Of a stretch of DNA of 5,514 nucleotides, positions 1 through 5,514 are shown one piece after another (position 1 is the first letter of the stretch; every line of letters begins with the position of its first letter). Below the pieces are notes generated by a model that searched no databases, was not told the origin of the DNA, and saw nothing but the letters and a program-made list of their open reading frames with translations. The stretch comes from Spirosoma sp. (lineage in GTDB: Bacteria; Bacteroidota; Bacteroidia; Cytophagales; Spirosomataceae): positions 1-5,514 of the forward strand of contig JANXVQ010000835.1 of NCBI GenBank assembly GCA_025351545.1, in the 5' to 3' direction. A program made the position numbers and the translations under genes.

Positions 1-1
1 T

Positions 2-1096
2 GCCAAGCTGATCAACTCGGCTAAACGCCCTTATGTTCTCGTTGGGCATGGCGTTCAGATTGCCAAAGCCGAAGACGAGCTACGCGCTTTTATCGAAAAG
101 ACCGGTATTCCGGTGGCTACAACGTTATTAGGACAATCGACCATCCCAACCAATCACCCGCTTTATGTTGGCTGGTTGGGTATGCATGGCAACTACGGCT
201 CCAATGTAATGACCGATCAGGCCGATGTAATCATCGCTATCGGCATGCGTTTCGACGACCGCGTTACGGGCGATGCCAGCAAATACATCACACAGGCTAA
301 AGTTATTCATATCGAGATTGACCCGTCGGAGATTGATAAAATCATCCGGGCCGATGCGCCTGTTATTGGTGATGCTAAAGAAGCACTTAAAGCATTATTA
401 CCCCTCGTGAAGCCTAATGACCACACGATCTGGCGTAACGAGTTTCGAAAATTCGATGCTATTGAAAATGAGGTTATTACGATTCCTGAATTGACCAATG
501 CTACGGGCAAAATCAGGATGGCCGAAGTGATTGATATGCTCTCGAAGAAGACCAAAGGCGAAGCTATTTTAGTGACTGATGTAGGGCAACACCAGATGAT
601 GGCATCTCGCTATTATCAATTCCGCCGACCAAATAGCCTGGTTACATCGGGCGGTATGGGGACGATGGGCTTTGCATTGCCGGCGGCCTTTGGTGCGCAG
701 GTAGGTGCGCCAGACCGTCAGGTGGTGGCCGTTATCGGCGATGGTTGTTTTCAGATGACCTTGCAGGAGCTGGGTACTATTGTACAGAATAAACAGCCGG
801 TCAAAGCGATTATCCTAAATAATAATTTTCTGGGTATGGTACGTCAATGGCAGCAGTTATTTCATCAACGGCGCTATTCATTCGTAGAGTTACAAAACCC
901 CGACTTCATCACTATAGCCCGAGGCTTTGGCATGGACGGACAAACCTGCAACGAACGGGATAATCTTTCGGACGCACTCGACACAATGCTGGCTCACGAC
1001 GGGCCATTTCTGCTCGAAGTAGTGGTTGAAAATGAAGAAAATGTATTTCCGATGGTGCCCGCCGGAGCCAGTGTTTCGCAGATTAGACTTAAATAG
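2..1096 (+). CDS. ilvB: Acetohydroxyacid synthase (acetolactate synthase) large catalytic subunit, 5'-truncated by window edge
   Basis: Catalytic subunit of the ThDP- and FAD-dependent cytosolic enzyme that joins pyruvate to pyruvate (2-acetolactate) or to 2-oxobutyrate (2-aceto-2-hydroxybutyrate), the first common step of valine, leucine and isoleucine synthesis. The frame is open from base 2 and gives 364 residues. The family is usually about 570-590, so roughly 200 N-terminal residues, including the catalytic glutamate domain, lie outside the window. Visible are the central FAD/ROSSMANN-like domain (GMHGNYGSN, then IGMRFDDRVTG, then IHIEIDPSEIDK), followed by the C-terminal ThDP domain with DVGQHQM, GGMGTMGFALPAA and the ThDP/metal motif GDG (737-745) ending in NN (818-823). 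A tryptophan in GMVRQWQQLF (848-850) matches the residue linked to 2-oxobutyrate preference in E. coli AHAS II. The end VPAGAS is typical. A GTG at 113 is internal, since family-like sequence precedes it. ilvN follows after 13 bp, so the two are surely co-transcribed. Confidence 0.97.
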   Translation, partial: AKLINSAKRPYVLVGHGVQIAKAEDELRAFIEKTGIPVATTLLGQSTIPTNHPLYVGWLGMHGNYGSNVMTDQADVIIAIGMRFDDRVTGDASKYITQAKVIHIEIDPSEIDKIIRADAPVIGDAKEALKALLPLVKPNDHTIWRNEFRKFDAIENEVITIPELTNATGKIRMAEVIDMLSKKTKGEAILVTDVGQHQMMASRYYQFRRPNSLVTSGGMGTMGFALPAAFGAQVGAPDRQVVAVIGDGCFQMTLQELGTIVQNKQPVKAIILNNNFLGMVRQWQQLFHQRRYSFVELQNPDFITIARGFGMDGQTCNERDNLSDALDTMLAHDGPFLLEVVVENEENVFPMVPAGASVSQIRLK

Positions 1097-1109
1097 ACAC
1101 TCCTAAAAG

Positions 1110-1643
1110 ATGACTACCTACACTATCTGCATATTCACTGAAAATTCTATCGGGCTGCTCAATCGCATCACGATTATTTTTACCCGCCGACGCGTCAATA
1201 TCGAGAGCCTTACGGTTTCAGAAACTGAGCGAAAAGGGGTATCCCGGTTTACGATTGTCATTAAGCACGAATCACGCGAGGAGGTCGAAAAACTGGTTCG
1301 TCAGATTCGTAAAATCGTTGAAGTGATGGCCGTATTTGGCTACCTCAACAACGAGATTGTCTATAACGAGACCGCCTTGTTCAAAATTTCAACACCGTTG
1401 GGCAATAAGTCATTGGATATTGAAACCATCAATAAAGAGTATAAAGCCTGGGTCGTTTACTGGGGTTTAGACTACGTAGTTATTGAGAAAACCGGCAACG
1501 ATACAGACATTTCCGAGTTTTTCGACTACATCAAACAATACGAAATTCTGGAGTTTGTTCGCTCTGGCCGCGTAGCCGTTGGCAAGACAGAAAAAGGTCT
1601 GGTCGAGTACCTGCCCGACTCCGAATGGGCCTATTATTTATAA
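1110..1643 (+). CDS. ilvN: Acetohydroxyacid synthase small regulatory subunit
   Basis: Regulatory partner of IlvB. In this family it raises catalytic activity and confers feedback inhibition, usually by valine. The 177 residues are of normal length. An N-terminal ACT domain (about residues 3-78) carries the TENSIGLLNRI segment and the VNIESLTVSETE strand. Asn12, Gly15 and Asn30 align by eye with Asn11, Gly14 and Asn29 of E. coli IlvH, positions tied to valine binding, so valine control is probably retained (inference). The C-terminal half (about 85-165) is the small-subunit C-terminal domain, ending in the typical EILEFVRSGRVAV. The ATG at 1110 fits the family N-terminus directly. There is no convincing Shine-Dalgarno, only the A-rich CCTAAAAG just upstream, as is common in Bacteroidota. 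It lies 13 bp after ilvB and 43 bp before ilvC. The symbol ilvH would be equally acceptable. Confidence 0.96.
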   Translation: MTTYTICIFTENSIGLLNRITIIFTRRRVNIESLTVSETERKGVSRFTIVIKHESREEVEKLVRQIRKIVEVMAVFGYLNNEIVYNETALFKISTPLGNKSLDIETINKEYKAWVVYWGLDYVVIEKTGNDTDISEFFDYIKQYEILEFVRSGRVAVGKTEKGLVEYLPDSEWAYYL

Positions 1644-1686
1644 CCAATTAGTAACCCTACAATACGAGTACAAAAACCAATTAAAC
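1642..1686 (+). promoter_or_regulatory. A-rich leader of ilvC with a 9-bp direct repeat
   Basis: The short ilvN-ilvC spacer contains AACCAATTA twice, at 1642-1650 (its first two bases belong to the ilvN stop codon) and at 1675-1683, just before the ilvC ATG. The A-rich run before the start is what Bacteroidota often use in place of a Shine-Dalgarno. No hairpin or terminator is visible, so transcription most likely runs through from ilvN. Whether the repeat has any function is unknown; a 9-bp match can arise by chance in AT-rich sequence. Confidence 0.25.
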
Positions 1687-2730
1687 ATGGCAACGATTAA
1701 TTTTGGAGGAGTTGAGGAACAAGTTGTAACGCGGGAAGAATTTCCGTTAGAAAAAGCCCGCGAAGTGCTGGCCAGTGAAACCATCGCCGTTATCGGCTAC
1801 GGTGTACAAGGTCCTGGTCAGTCGTTAAACATGCGCGACAATGGCTTTAGTGTCATCGTTGGCCAACGCAAGGGCAAAACCTATGACAAGGCAATTGCCG
1901 ATGGCTGGGTACCAGGCGAAACGTTGTTCGAAATTGAAGAAGCGTTAGAAAAAGGTACTATTATTTGTTTCCTGCTCTCCGATGCCGCCCAGATTGAACT
2001 CTGGCCAACCGTGAAAGCCGCCCTTAAACCCGGCAAGTCGCTCTATTTCTCGCACGGTTTCGGTATAACTTACAAAGATAAAACGGGCATTATTCCCCCA
2101 GCCGATGTAGACGTATTCCTTGTTGCCCCTAAAGGCTCAGGCACATCGCTGCGCCGGTTATTTGTAGAAGGTAAAGGACTAAATTCAAGCTTCGCTGTTT
2201 ATCAGGATGCTACTGGTCAGGCACGCACAAAAGCGATTGCAATGGGCATTGGGGTAGGTTCGGGCTATTTGTTCGAGACCGATTTCTACCGGGAAGTAAC
2301 CTCCGACCTAACGGGCGAACGTGGTACGTTGATGGGCGCTATCCAGGGTATTTTTGCGGCTCAGTACGATGTACTGCGCGCTAATGGCCATAGCCCATCA
2401 GAAGCTTTCAACGAAACAGTTGAAGAATTGACACAGTCGCTGATGCCACTCGTTGCCGAAAATGGCATGGATTGGATGTACGCAAACTGCTCGACCACTG
2501 CCCAACGCGGTGCTTTGGATTGGTGGAAACCTTTCCGTGATGCTACCAAGCCCGTTTTTGAGCAACTCTACAACTCAGTAAAAGCGGGTGAGCAGGCAGA
2601 TATCTCAATCACCCGTAACTCACAGCCCGACTATCGTGAGAAACTCGAAGTAGAATTAGCCGAACTCCGCGAATCAGAAATATGGCAGGCTGGTAAGGCT
2701 GTTCGCTCGTTACGTCCGGAGCGGAGCTAG
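1687..2730 (+). CDS. ilvC: Ketol-acid reductoisomerase, short eukaryote-like form
   Basis: NADPH- and Mg-dependent cytosolic enzyme that converts 2-acetolactate or 2-aceto-2-hydroxybutyrate to the 2,3-dihydroxy acid, the step after IlvBN. It has 347 residues. An N-terminal Rossmann domain (about 1-190) carries GYGVQG at 37-42, the cofactor loop VGQRKGK (58-64) and the conserved SHGF histidine (His123). The knotted helical C-terminal domain supplies the metal ligands Asp207 and Glu211 (SDLTGER), Glu243 and Glu247 (FNETVEE), and Ser269 (CSTTA). Phrases such as NGHSPSEAFNETVEE, SQPDYREKLE and the ending RSLRPE resemble fungal mitochondrial Ilv5 as I remember it more than E. coli IlvC. The ATG at 1687 is chosen because MATINFGG matches the family start. 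The frame is open further upstream to 1579, but that stretch overlaps ilvN and does not look like the family. Confidence 0.97.
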   Translation: MATINFGGVEEQVVTREEFPLEKAREVLASETIAVIGYGVQGPGQSLNMRDNGFSVIVGQRKGKTYDKAIADGWVPGETLFEIEEALEKGTIICFLLSDAAQIELWPTVKAALKPGKSLYFSHGFGITYKDKTGIIPPADVDVFLVAPKGSGTSLRRLFVEGKGLNSSFAVYQDATGQARTKAIAMGIGVGSGYLFETDFYREVTSDLTGERGTLMGAIQGIFAAQYDVLRANGHSPSEAFNETVEELTQSLMPLVAENGMDWMYANCSTTAQRGALDWWKPFRDATKPVFEQLYNSVKAGEQADISITRNSQPDYREKLEVELAELRESEIWQAGKAVRSLRPERS

Positions 2731-2752
2731 TACTCAATAAAAAATATAAATA

Positions 2753-2841
2753 AAACCGCAACGGCGGATGGTGAATCAGGTGGGGTCGAACGGATAAAAT
2801 CTGTTTTGATCCGCTTGAGCCACCATCCGCCGTTGCGGTTT
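2753..2841. repeat. Long hairpin with perfect 21-bp inverted-repeat arms between ilvC and ilvA
   Basis: The arms at 2753-2773 and 2821-2841 are exact reverse complements. Inside them, after a 2x2 mismatch, 2776-2784 pairs with 2810-2818 (with some G-T pairs). Further pairing (2786-2790 with 2805-2809, 2793-2795 with 2799-2801) leaves a tiny AAA loop, so almost all of the 89 bases can fold into one rod. Each arm also holds its own small palindrome, CCGC-AACG-GCGG on the left and CCGC-CGTT-GCGG on the right. It may be an extragenic palindromic element (REP/MITE-like), or a terminator or processing site separating ilvC from ilvA. The plus-strand tail has only three T, so it is a weak intrinsic terminator in that direction. 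On the minus strand the stem is followed by a T-rich run. No target-site duplication was seen. Confidence 0.8.
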
Positions 2842-2859
2842 CAGTCGCATTCATATCCC

Positions 2860-2877
2860 TTAGTTTGCGTAACTTTA
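2860..2877 (+). promoter_or_regulatory. Possible Bacteroidota-type -7 promoter element before ilvA
   Basis: Just upstream of the ilvA ATG lie two overlapping-style matches to the Bacteroidota -7 consensus TAnnTTTG: TTAGTTTG (2860-2867, one mismatch) and TAACTTTA (2870-2877, last base differs). A clear -33 TTTG is missing; TTTC at 2839-2842 is 17 bp before the first box. If used, the leader would be only a few bases long or absent. This would give ilvA its own promoter downstream of the hairpin. The evidence is weak. Confidence 0.3.
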
Positions 2878-2881
2878 CAGT

Positions 2882-4156
2882 ATGAGTACGGTAAGTGAAA
2901 AAGACAGAAAAATTACGTTTCCTGACCTCGATAATATTTATCTGGCAGCCGAACGGCTTCAGGGCGTTGCTGTTCATACGCCTTTGCAGGAAAGCATTAA
3001 CCTGTCAGACCGCTATGAGGCCAATATTTTCCTGAAACGCGAGGATTTGCAGGTTGTACGGTCGTACAAAATTCGGGGCGCTTATAATAAAATGGCCAGC
3101 CTGTCTGCTGAGGCTTTGGCCAAAGGCGTTGTATGTGCCAGCGCCGGAAATCACGCGCAGGGACTGGCTTACGCTTGCCGGAAGATGGCCGTCCACGGTA
3201 TTATTTTCATGCCAACGACCACCCCGAATCAGAAGGTGAAACAGGTGCGGATGTTCGGGAAGGAATTTGTAGAGGTGGAGTTAATCGGCGATACCTACGA
3301 CGATGCTTTCAACGCGGCTATGCACTACGTTTCCACTCACGAAAGCACATTCGTCCACCCTTTTGATGATGTGCTGGTGATGGAAGGCCAGGGAACCGTT
3401 GGGCTGGAAATTCTTCGGGATGCTACGGGTAAAATAGACTACCTGCTGATGGCTATCGGCGGGGGCGGTTTGGCATCGGGCGTTTCAACAGTGTTTAAAC
3501 AGTTGAGTCCTAAAACCAAACTAATTGGTGTTGAGCCACTTGGATCGCCATCAATGAAAATCTCAATCGACGAAGGCCATGTTGTAGCGCTTGACAAGAT
3601 CGACAAGTTTATAGACGGAGCCGCCGTAAAACGACCGGGAGACATAACATTTGAAATATGTCGCAAAAATCTCGACCGCGTATTACTGGTTCCCGAAGGC
3701 AAAGTTTGCACAACTATCCTGAAGCTTTACGACGAAGACGCTATTGTGGCTGAACCAGCCGGTGCGCTGACCATTGCCGCGCTGGATATGATCAAAGACG
3801 AAATCAAAGGCAAAAACGTAGTTTGTTTAGTTAGTGGTGGCAACAACGACATTACCCGCACAGAAGAAATTAAAGAGCGGTCGTTGCTATATGAAGGACT
3901 GAAACACTACTTCATTATTCGATTTCCGCAGCGTGCCGGTGCCTTCCGCGACTTCCTGAACGTACTCGGTCCCAACGATGACATAAGCCGCTTCGAGTAC
4001 GCTAAGAAAACCAACCGGGACGTTGGCCCCGCCGTGGTGGGCATTGAGCTAAAATTTCGTGAAGATTTCGAGCCACTTATTCAGCGAATGCAAGCCCAAA
4101 ATATTGTGTTTGAGTACCTGAATGACCAGCCCGATTTATTTCAGTTTTTGGTGTAA
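2882..4156 (+). CDS. ilvA: Threonine ammonia-lyase (threonine dehydratase), short biosynthetic form with one ACT-like domain
   Basis: PLP enzyme that deaminates L-threonine to 2-oxobutyrate and ammonia, the committed step to isoleucine. Its product feeds the IlvBN enzyme encoded upstream. The 424 residues match the short form (Bacillus type, about 410-425) rather than the 514-residue E. coli type with two ACT-like domains. The catalytic fold-type II PLP domain spans about 15-330, with the Schiff-base lysine Lys63 in RSYKIRGA, SAGNHAQG at 87-94, the phosphate-binding GGGGL at 193-197 and SGGNND at 318-323. A single C-terminal ACT-like regulatory domain (about 338-424, from KHYFIIRFPQRAGAFRDFL) suggests isoleucine feedback control, a family property. 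The ATG at 2882 is the first start after the hairpin. ilvA is 151 bp from ilvC, unlike the tight ilvBNC spacing, so it may be transcribed partly on its own. Confidence 0.96.
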   Translation: MSTVSEKDRKITFPDLDNIYLAAERLQGVAVHTPLQESINLSDRYEANIFLKREDLQVVRSYKIRGAYNKMASLSAEALAKGVVCASAGNHAQGLAYACRKMAVHGIIFMPTTTPNQKVKQVRMFGKEFVEVELIGDTYDDAFNAAMHYVSTHESTFVHPFDDVLVMEGQGTVGLEILRDATGKIDYLLMAIGGGGLASGVSTVFKQLSPKTKLIGVEPLGSPSMKISIDEGHVVALDKIDKFIDGAAVKRPGDITFEICRKNLDRVLLVPEGKVCTTILKLYDEDAIVAEPAGALTIAALDMIKDEIKGKNVVCLVSGGNNDITRTEEIKERSLLYEGLKHYFIIRFPQRAGAFRDFLNVLGPNDDISRFEYAKKTNRDVGPAVVGIELKFREDFEPLIQRMQAQNIVFEYLNDQPDLFQFLV

Positions 4157-4202
4157 ATTATCCAGGATTAGCCATTTCAGTTGATTTTCGACTTAAGAAG
4201 CT
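4157..4202 (+). other. Short spacer between ilvA and the toxin-antitoxin pair
   Basis: These 46 bases show no hairpin with a T-tract and no convincing -33/-7 pair. Transcription from ilvA could therefore read into the MNT-HEPN genes, but a weak or unusual promoter cannot be excluded by eye. The purine-rich AAGAAG just before the ATG at 4203 could aid initiation. Confidence 0.4.
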
Positions 4203-4520
4203 ATGATTACAGCCGTTCAAAATAAACAGCAGGCTTTCGAACGCATTCGATCTCATCAATCGGCGCTGAAACAATTCGGTGCTGCCCGGCTGGGCTTATT
4301 TGGGTCGTTTGTTCGGGGAGAGCAAACTGAACAGAGTGATATTGACTTTGTGGTTGAATTTCAGGAAGGCAAAAAAACATTCCGCAATTTTATCAACATG
4401 GTCTATTATCTTGAGAAAGTGATGGGACGCGAAGTAGAACTTCTTACCTGGGAAGGAATGGCTTCATTTGTGAAACGAGAAGCCGAAAAAGAGATTGAAT
4501 ATGCACCCCTCATCAACTGA
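4203..4520 (+). CDS. mntA: MNT-type minimal nucleotidyltransferase antitoxin (MntA family)
   Basis: Small DNA polymerase beta-like nucleotidyltransferase of 105 residues, normal for the family. The signature GSx10DxD is intact: Gly34-Ser35, then Asp46 and Asp48 in SDIDFVVEF. The third acidic position appears to be Glu79 (GREVELL) where aspartate is more usual. In characterised MntA/HepT pairs this protein is the antitoxin and neutralises the HEPN RNase by transferring AMP groups from ATP to a tyrosine of the toxin motif; the same role here is inferred from family and context. The stop overlaps the downstream hepT gene by 20 bp, indicating translational coupling. The ATG at 4203 is the first in the frame after the ilvA stop and gives a normal-length N-terminal helix before the GS motif. 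The symbol is a family assignment, not a match to a named gene. Confidence 0.9.
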   Translation: MITAVQNKQQAFERIRSHQSALKQFGAARLGLFGSFVRGEQTEQSDIDFVVEFQEGKKTFRNFINMVYYLEKVMGREVELLTWEGMASFVKREAEKEIEYAPLIN

Positions 4521-4851
4521 TTTTCTGCAACATATACAAGCCGAACTGGCCTATATTCTGAAATACTCAGAGGGTGTTACGTATGATGAGTTCTTGAATC
4601 ATCCGTTTTTATCTAAAGCCTTTATTCGAAGTTTCGAGATTATTGGCGAAGCTTGCAAAAATATTCCAGATGCCATACGCTTCGATCATCTTGAATTTGA
4701 TTGGAAAGGCTTTGCAGGAATAAGAGACAAGTTAATTCATCACTATTGGGGTGTTGACTATGAATTAATGTGGGATGCTATCCAGCAGGAAGTTCCATCC
4801 AACAAGGAATGGATCGATGTGATTGTAGAGCAGGAGATAAATAAACTCTAG
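4501..4851 (+). CDS. hepT: HEPN-domain RNase toxin (HepT family, DUF86-like)
   Basis: All-helical 116-residue protein of the HepT family. It carries the SFEIIGEACKNIP helix and the catalytic RX4HXY motif, Arg75-His80-Tyr82 in the segment IRDKLIHHYWGVD. Family members are metal-independent RNases that dimerise and cleave RNA (tRNA in a studied case). The motif tyrosine is the AMP acceptor when the MNT partner is active. The ATG at 4501 is chosen, giving a 20-bp overlap with mntA; a TTG two codons upstream (4495) is less likely. GC in 4561-4740 is about 36% by hand count, against 50-58% in sampled ilvA lines and about 62% at the start of the next gene. This suggests horizontal acquisition. No promoter lies inside the overlap, so expression depends on mntA transcription. 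Confidence 0.91.
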   Translation: MHPSSTDFLQHIQAELAYILKYSEGVTYDEFLNHPFLSKAFIRSFEIIGEACKNIPDAIRFDHLEFDWKGFAGIRDKLIHHYWGVDYELMWDAIQQEVPSNKEWIDVIVEQEINKL

Positions 4852-4857
4852 ACAATC

Positions 4858-5514
4858 ATGCTCCGCGTTCCTTCATCCATCCAAGCAAACCAATTCGAAT
4901 CACTGAGCATTCAGCGTCCCGGCCTGGATGGGCCCGACGCGTCGAAGATGACGTTCGTAGCCTACCGCAGCGACGTATATCCCGAACGGAACGAAGTATT
5001 TTTCGAAGAACACGCCGTTATCGTGGTGCTGGAAGGAGAAAAGAAATTCAGTTCGCCTACGCAGGAATTGCACGTACACAAAGGACAAATCCTGTTTTTT
5101 CAGCGAGGCTGTTACTCCATGAACGAATCCATCGACTCCAGTTACCGGAGTCTGGTGTTTTTCGTAAACGAGAAATTGCTAAAAGAGTTTGTTGGTCAAC
5201 ACCTAACGTTATTTCAGGAAGCATCTACCACCCTACCCACCGATCTTATTCTGTCTTTCTCGTCGTCGCCTACGTTCACGACATTTATTAATTCTCTGTT
5301 ACCGTATTTTAGGGCTAAAACTCCTTTCCTGAATGAACTGTTACGGCTTAAGTTCCAGGAGTTATTACTACATCTGTTTGAACTTGATATAGCGGGGCAA
5401 TTACGAGCTATTCTGTTGCATATTTATCAAGGTCAGAAAACCGACCTCGATTACCTGATGAGTGCCTATTTTCTCAAGCCACTGTCGATGAGTGAATTAT
5501 CCAGACTATCAGGC
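4858..5514 (+). CDS. AraC-family transcriptional regulator, 3'-truncated by window edge
   Basis: An open frame of 219 codons runs in frame off the right edge. The N-terminal part (about residues 30-110) looks like the cupin-type ligand or partner-binding domain of ExsA-like AraC regulators: EEHAVIVVLEGEKKF, then LHVHKGQILFFQRGCYSM, then SYRSLVFFVNEKLL. A helical linker follows (about 145-205). The final visible residues, LSMSELSRLSG (209-219), match the first helix of the first AraC helix-turn-helix, so roughly 70-90 DNA-binding residues lie beyond the window. The ATG at 4858 is the first in frame after the hepT stop, with only 6 bp between, so read-through or co-transcription with mntA-hepT is plausible. 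Its base composition is higher in GC than hepT, suggesting a separate history. The ligand and target genes cannot be told from the sequence. Confidence 0.85.
   Translation, partial: MLRVPSSIQANQFESLSIQRPGLDGPDASKMTFVAYRSDVYPERNEVFFEEHAVIVVLEGEKKFSSPTQELHVHKGQILFFQRGCYSMNESIDSSYRSLVFFVNEKLLKEFVGQHLTLFQEASTTLPTDLILSFSSSPTFTTFINSLLPYFRAKTPFLNELLRLKFQELLLHLFELDIAGQLRAILLHIYQGQKTDLDYLMSAYFLKPLSMSELSRLSG

Noticed and set aside
113..1096. GTG at 113 as the start of ilvB
   Set aside because: The frame is open back to base 2 and the upstream residues (such as YVLVGHGVQIAKA) are typical of the AHAS central domain, so the gene simply enters from outside the window.
1579..1686. Longer N-terminus for ilvC starting inside ilvN
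   Set aside because: This segment overlaps ilvN in another frame and shows no family-like residues, while MATINFGG at 1687 fits the normal start.
2740..2850. Miniature transposon with target-site duplication
   Set aside because: The inverted arms are real, but no matching direct repeats flank them, so a recent insertion cannot be claimed.
2731..2881. Leader-peptide attenuator before ilvA
   Set aside because: The only tiny frame seen (GTG at 2771, 8 codons) has no run of Ile, Val, Leu or Thr codons, and the hairpin lacks a good U-tract on the plus strand.
2609..2977. Minus-strand open frame across the ilvC-ilvA gap
   Set aside because: It overlaps the ends of two well-supported genes and the palindrome, has no recognisable domain, and looks like a chance frame.
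3054..3711. Other-frame and minus-strand frames inside ilvA
   Set aside because: They are shadows of a fully intact ilvA, with compositionally odd translations and no motifs.
4495..4500. TTG start two codons before the hepT ATG
   Set aside because: ATG at 4501 is the stronger start codon and still gives a normal-length HepT protein.

Overview
The window is a chromosomal stretch, all on the plus strand, from a member of the Bacteroidota, most likely of the Cytophagales/Spirosoma type. That placement is inferred from the protein types (a eukaryote-like short ketol-acid reductoisomerase and an ExsA-like AraC regulator), the lack of clear Shine-Dalgarno sequences, A-rich leaders and a GC content near 50%. 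It was not tested by any search.

Positions 2-4156 hold a branched-chain amino acid block. It contains the C-terminal two thirds of acetohydroxyacid synthase large subunit (ilvB, cut by the left window edge), its ACT-domain regulatory subunit (ilvN), ketol-acid reductoisomerase (ilvC) and short-form threonine ammonia-lyase (ilvA). IlvA makes 2-oxobutyrate from threonine. IlvBN condenses it with pyruvate (isoleucine branch) or joins two pyruvates (valine/leucine branch). IlvC then isomerises and reduces the product. The dehydratase IlvD and the transaminase are not in the window. ilvB, ilvN and ilvC are tightly spaced (13 and 43 bp). ilvA follows after 151 bp that contain a striking hairpin with two perfect 21-base arms, so ilvA may be partly uncoupled from the upstream genes.

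Positions 4203-4851 hold a two-gene MNT-HEPN toxin-antitoxin module of the MntA/HepT type. The two genes overlap by 20 bp, both signature motifs are intact, and hepT is more AT-rich than its surroundings, which suggests an acquired cassette beside housekeeping genes.

From 4858 to the right edge an AraC-family regulator begins only 6 bp after hepT. The window stops just inside its first DNA-binding helix-turn-helix. The short gap suggests it could share a transcript with the toxin-antitoxin pair.

No RNA genes, CRISPR arrays, insertion sequences or minus-strand genes are supported, and no gene-free stretch exceeds 151 bp. The most interesting parts are the long palindrome between ilvC and ilvA and the MNT-HEPN-AraC arrangement. 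The rest is ordinary amino acid biosynthesis.
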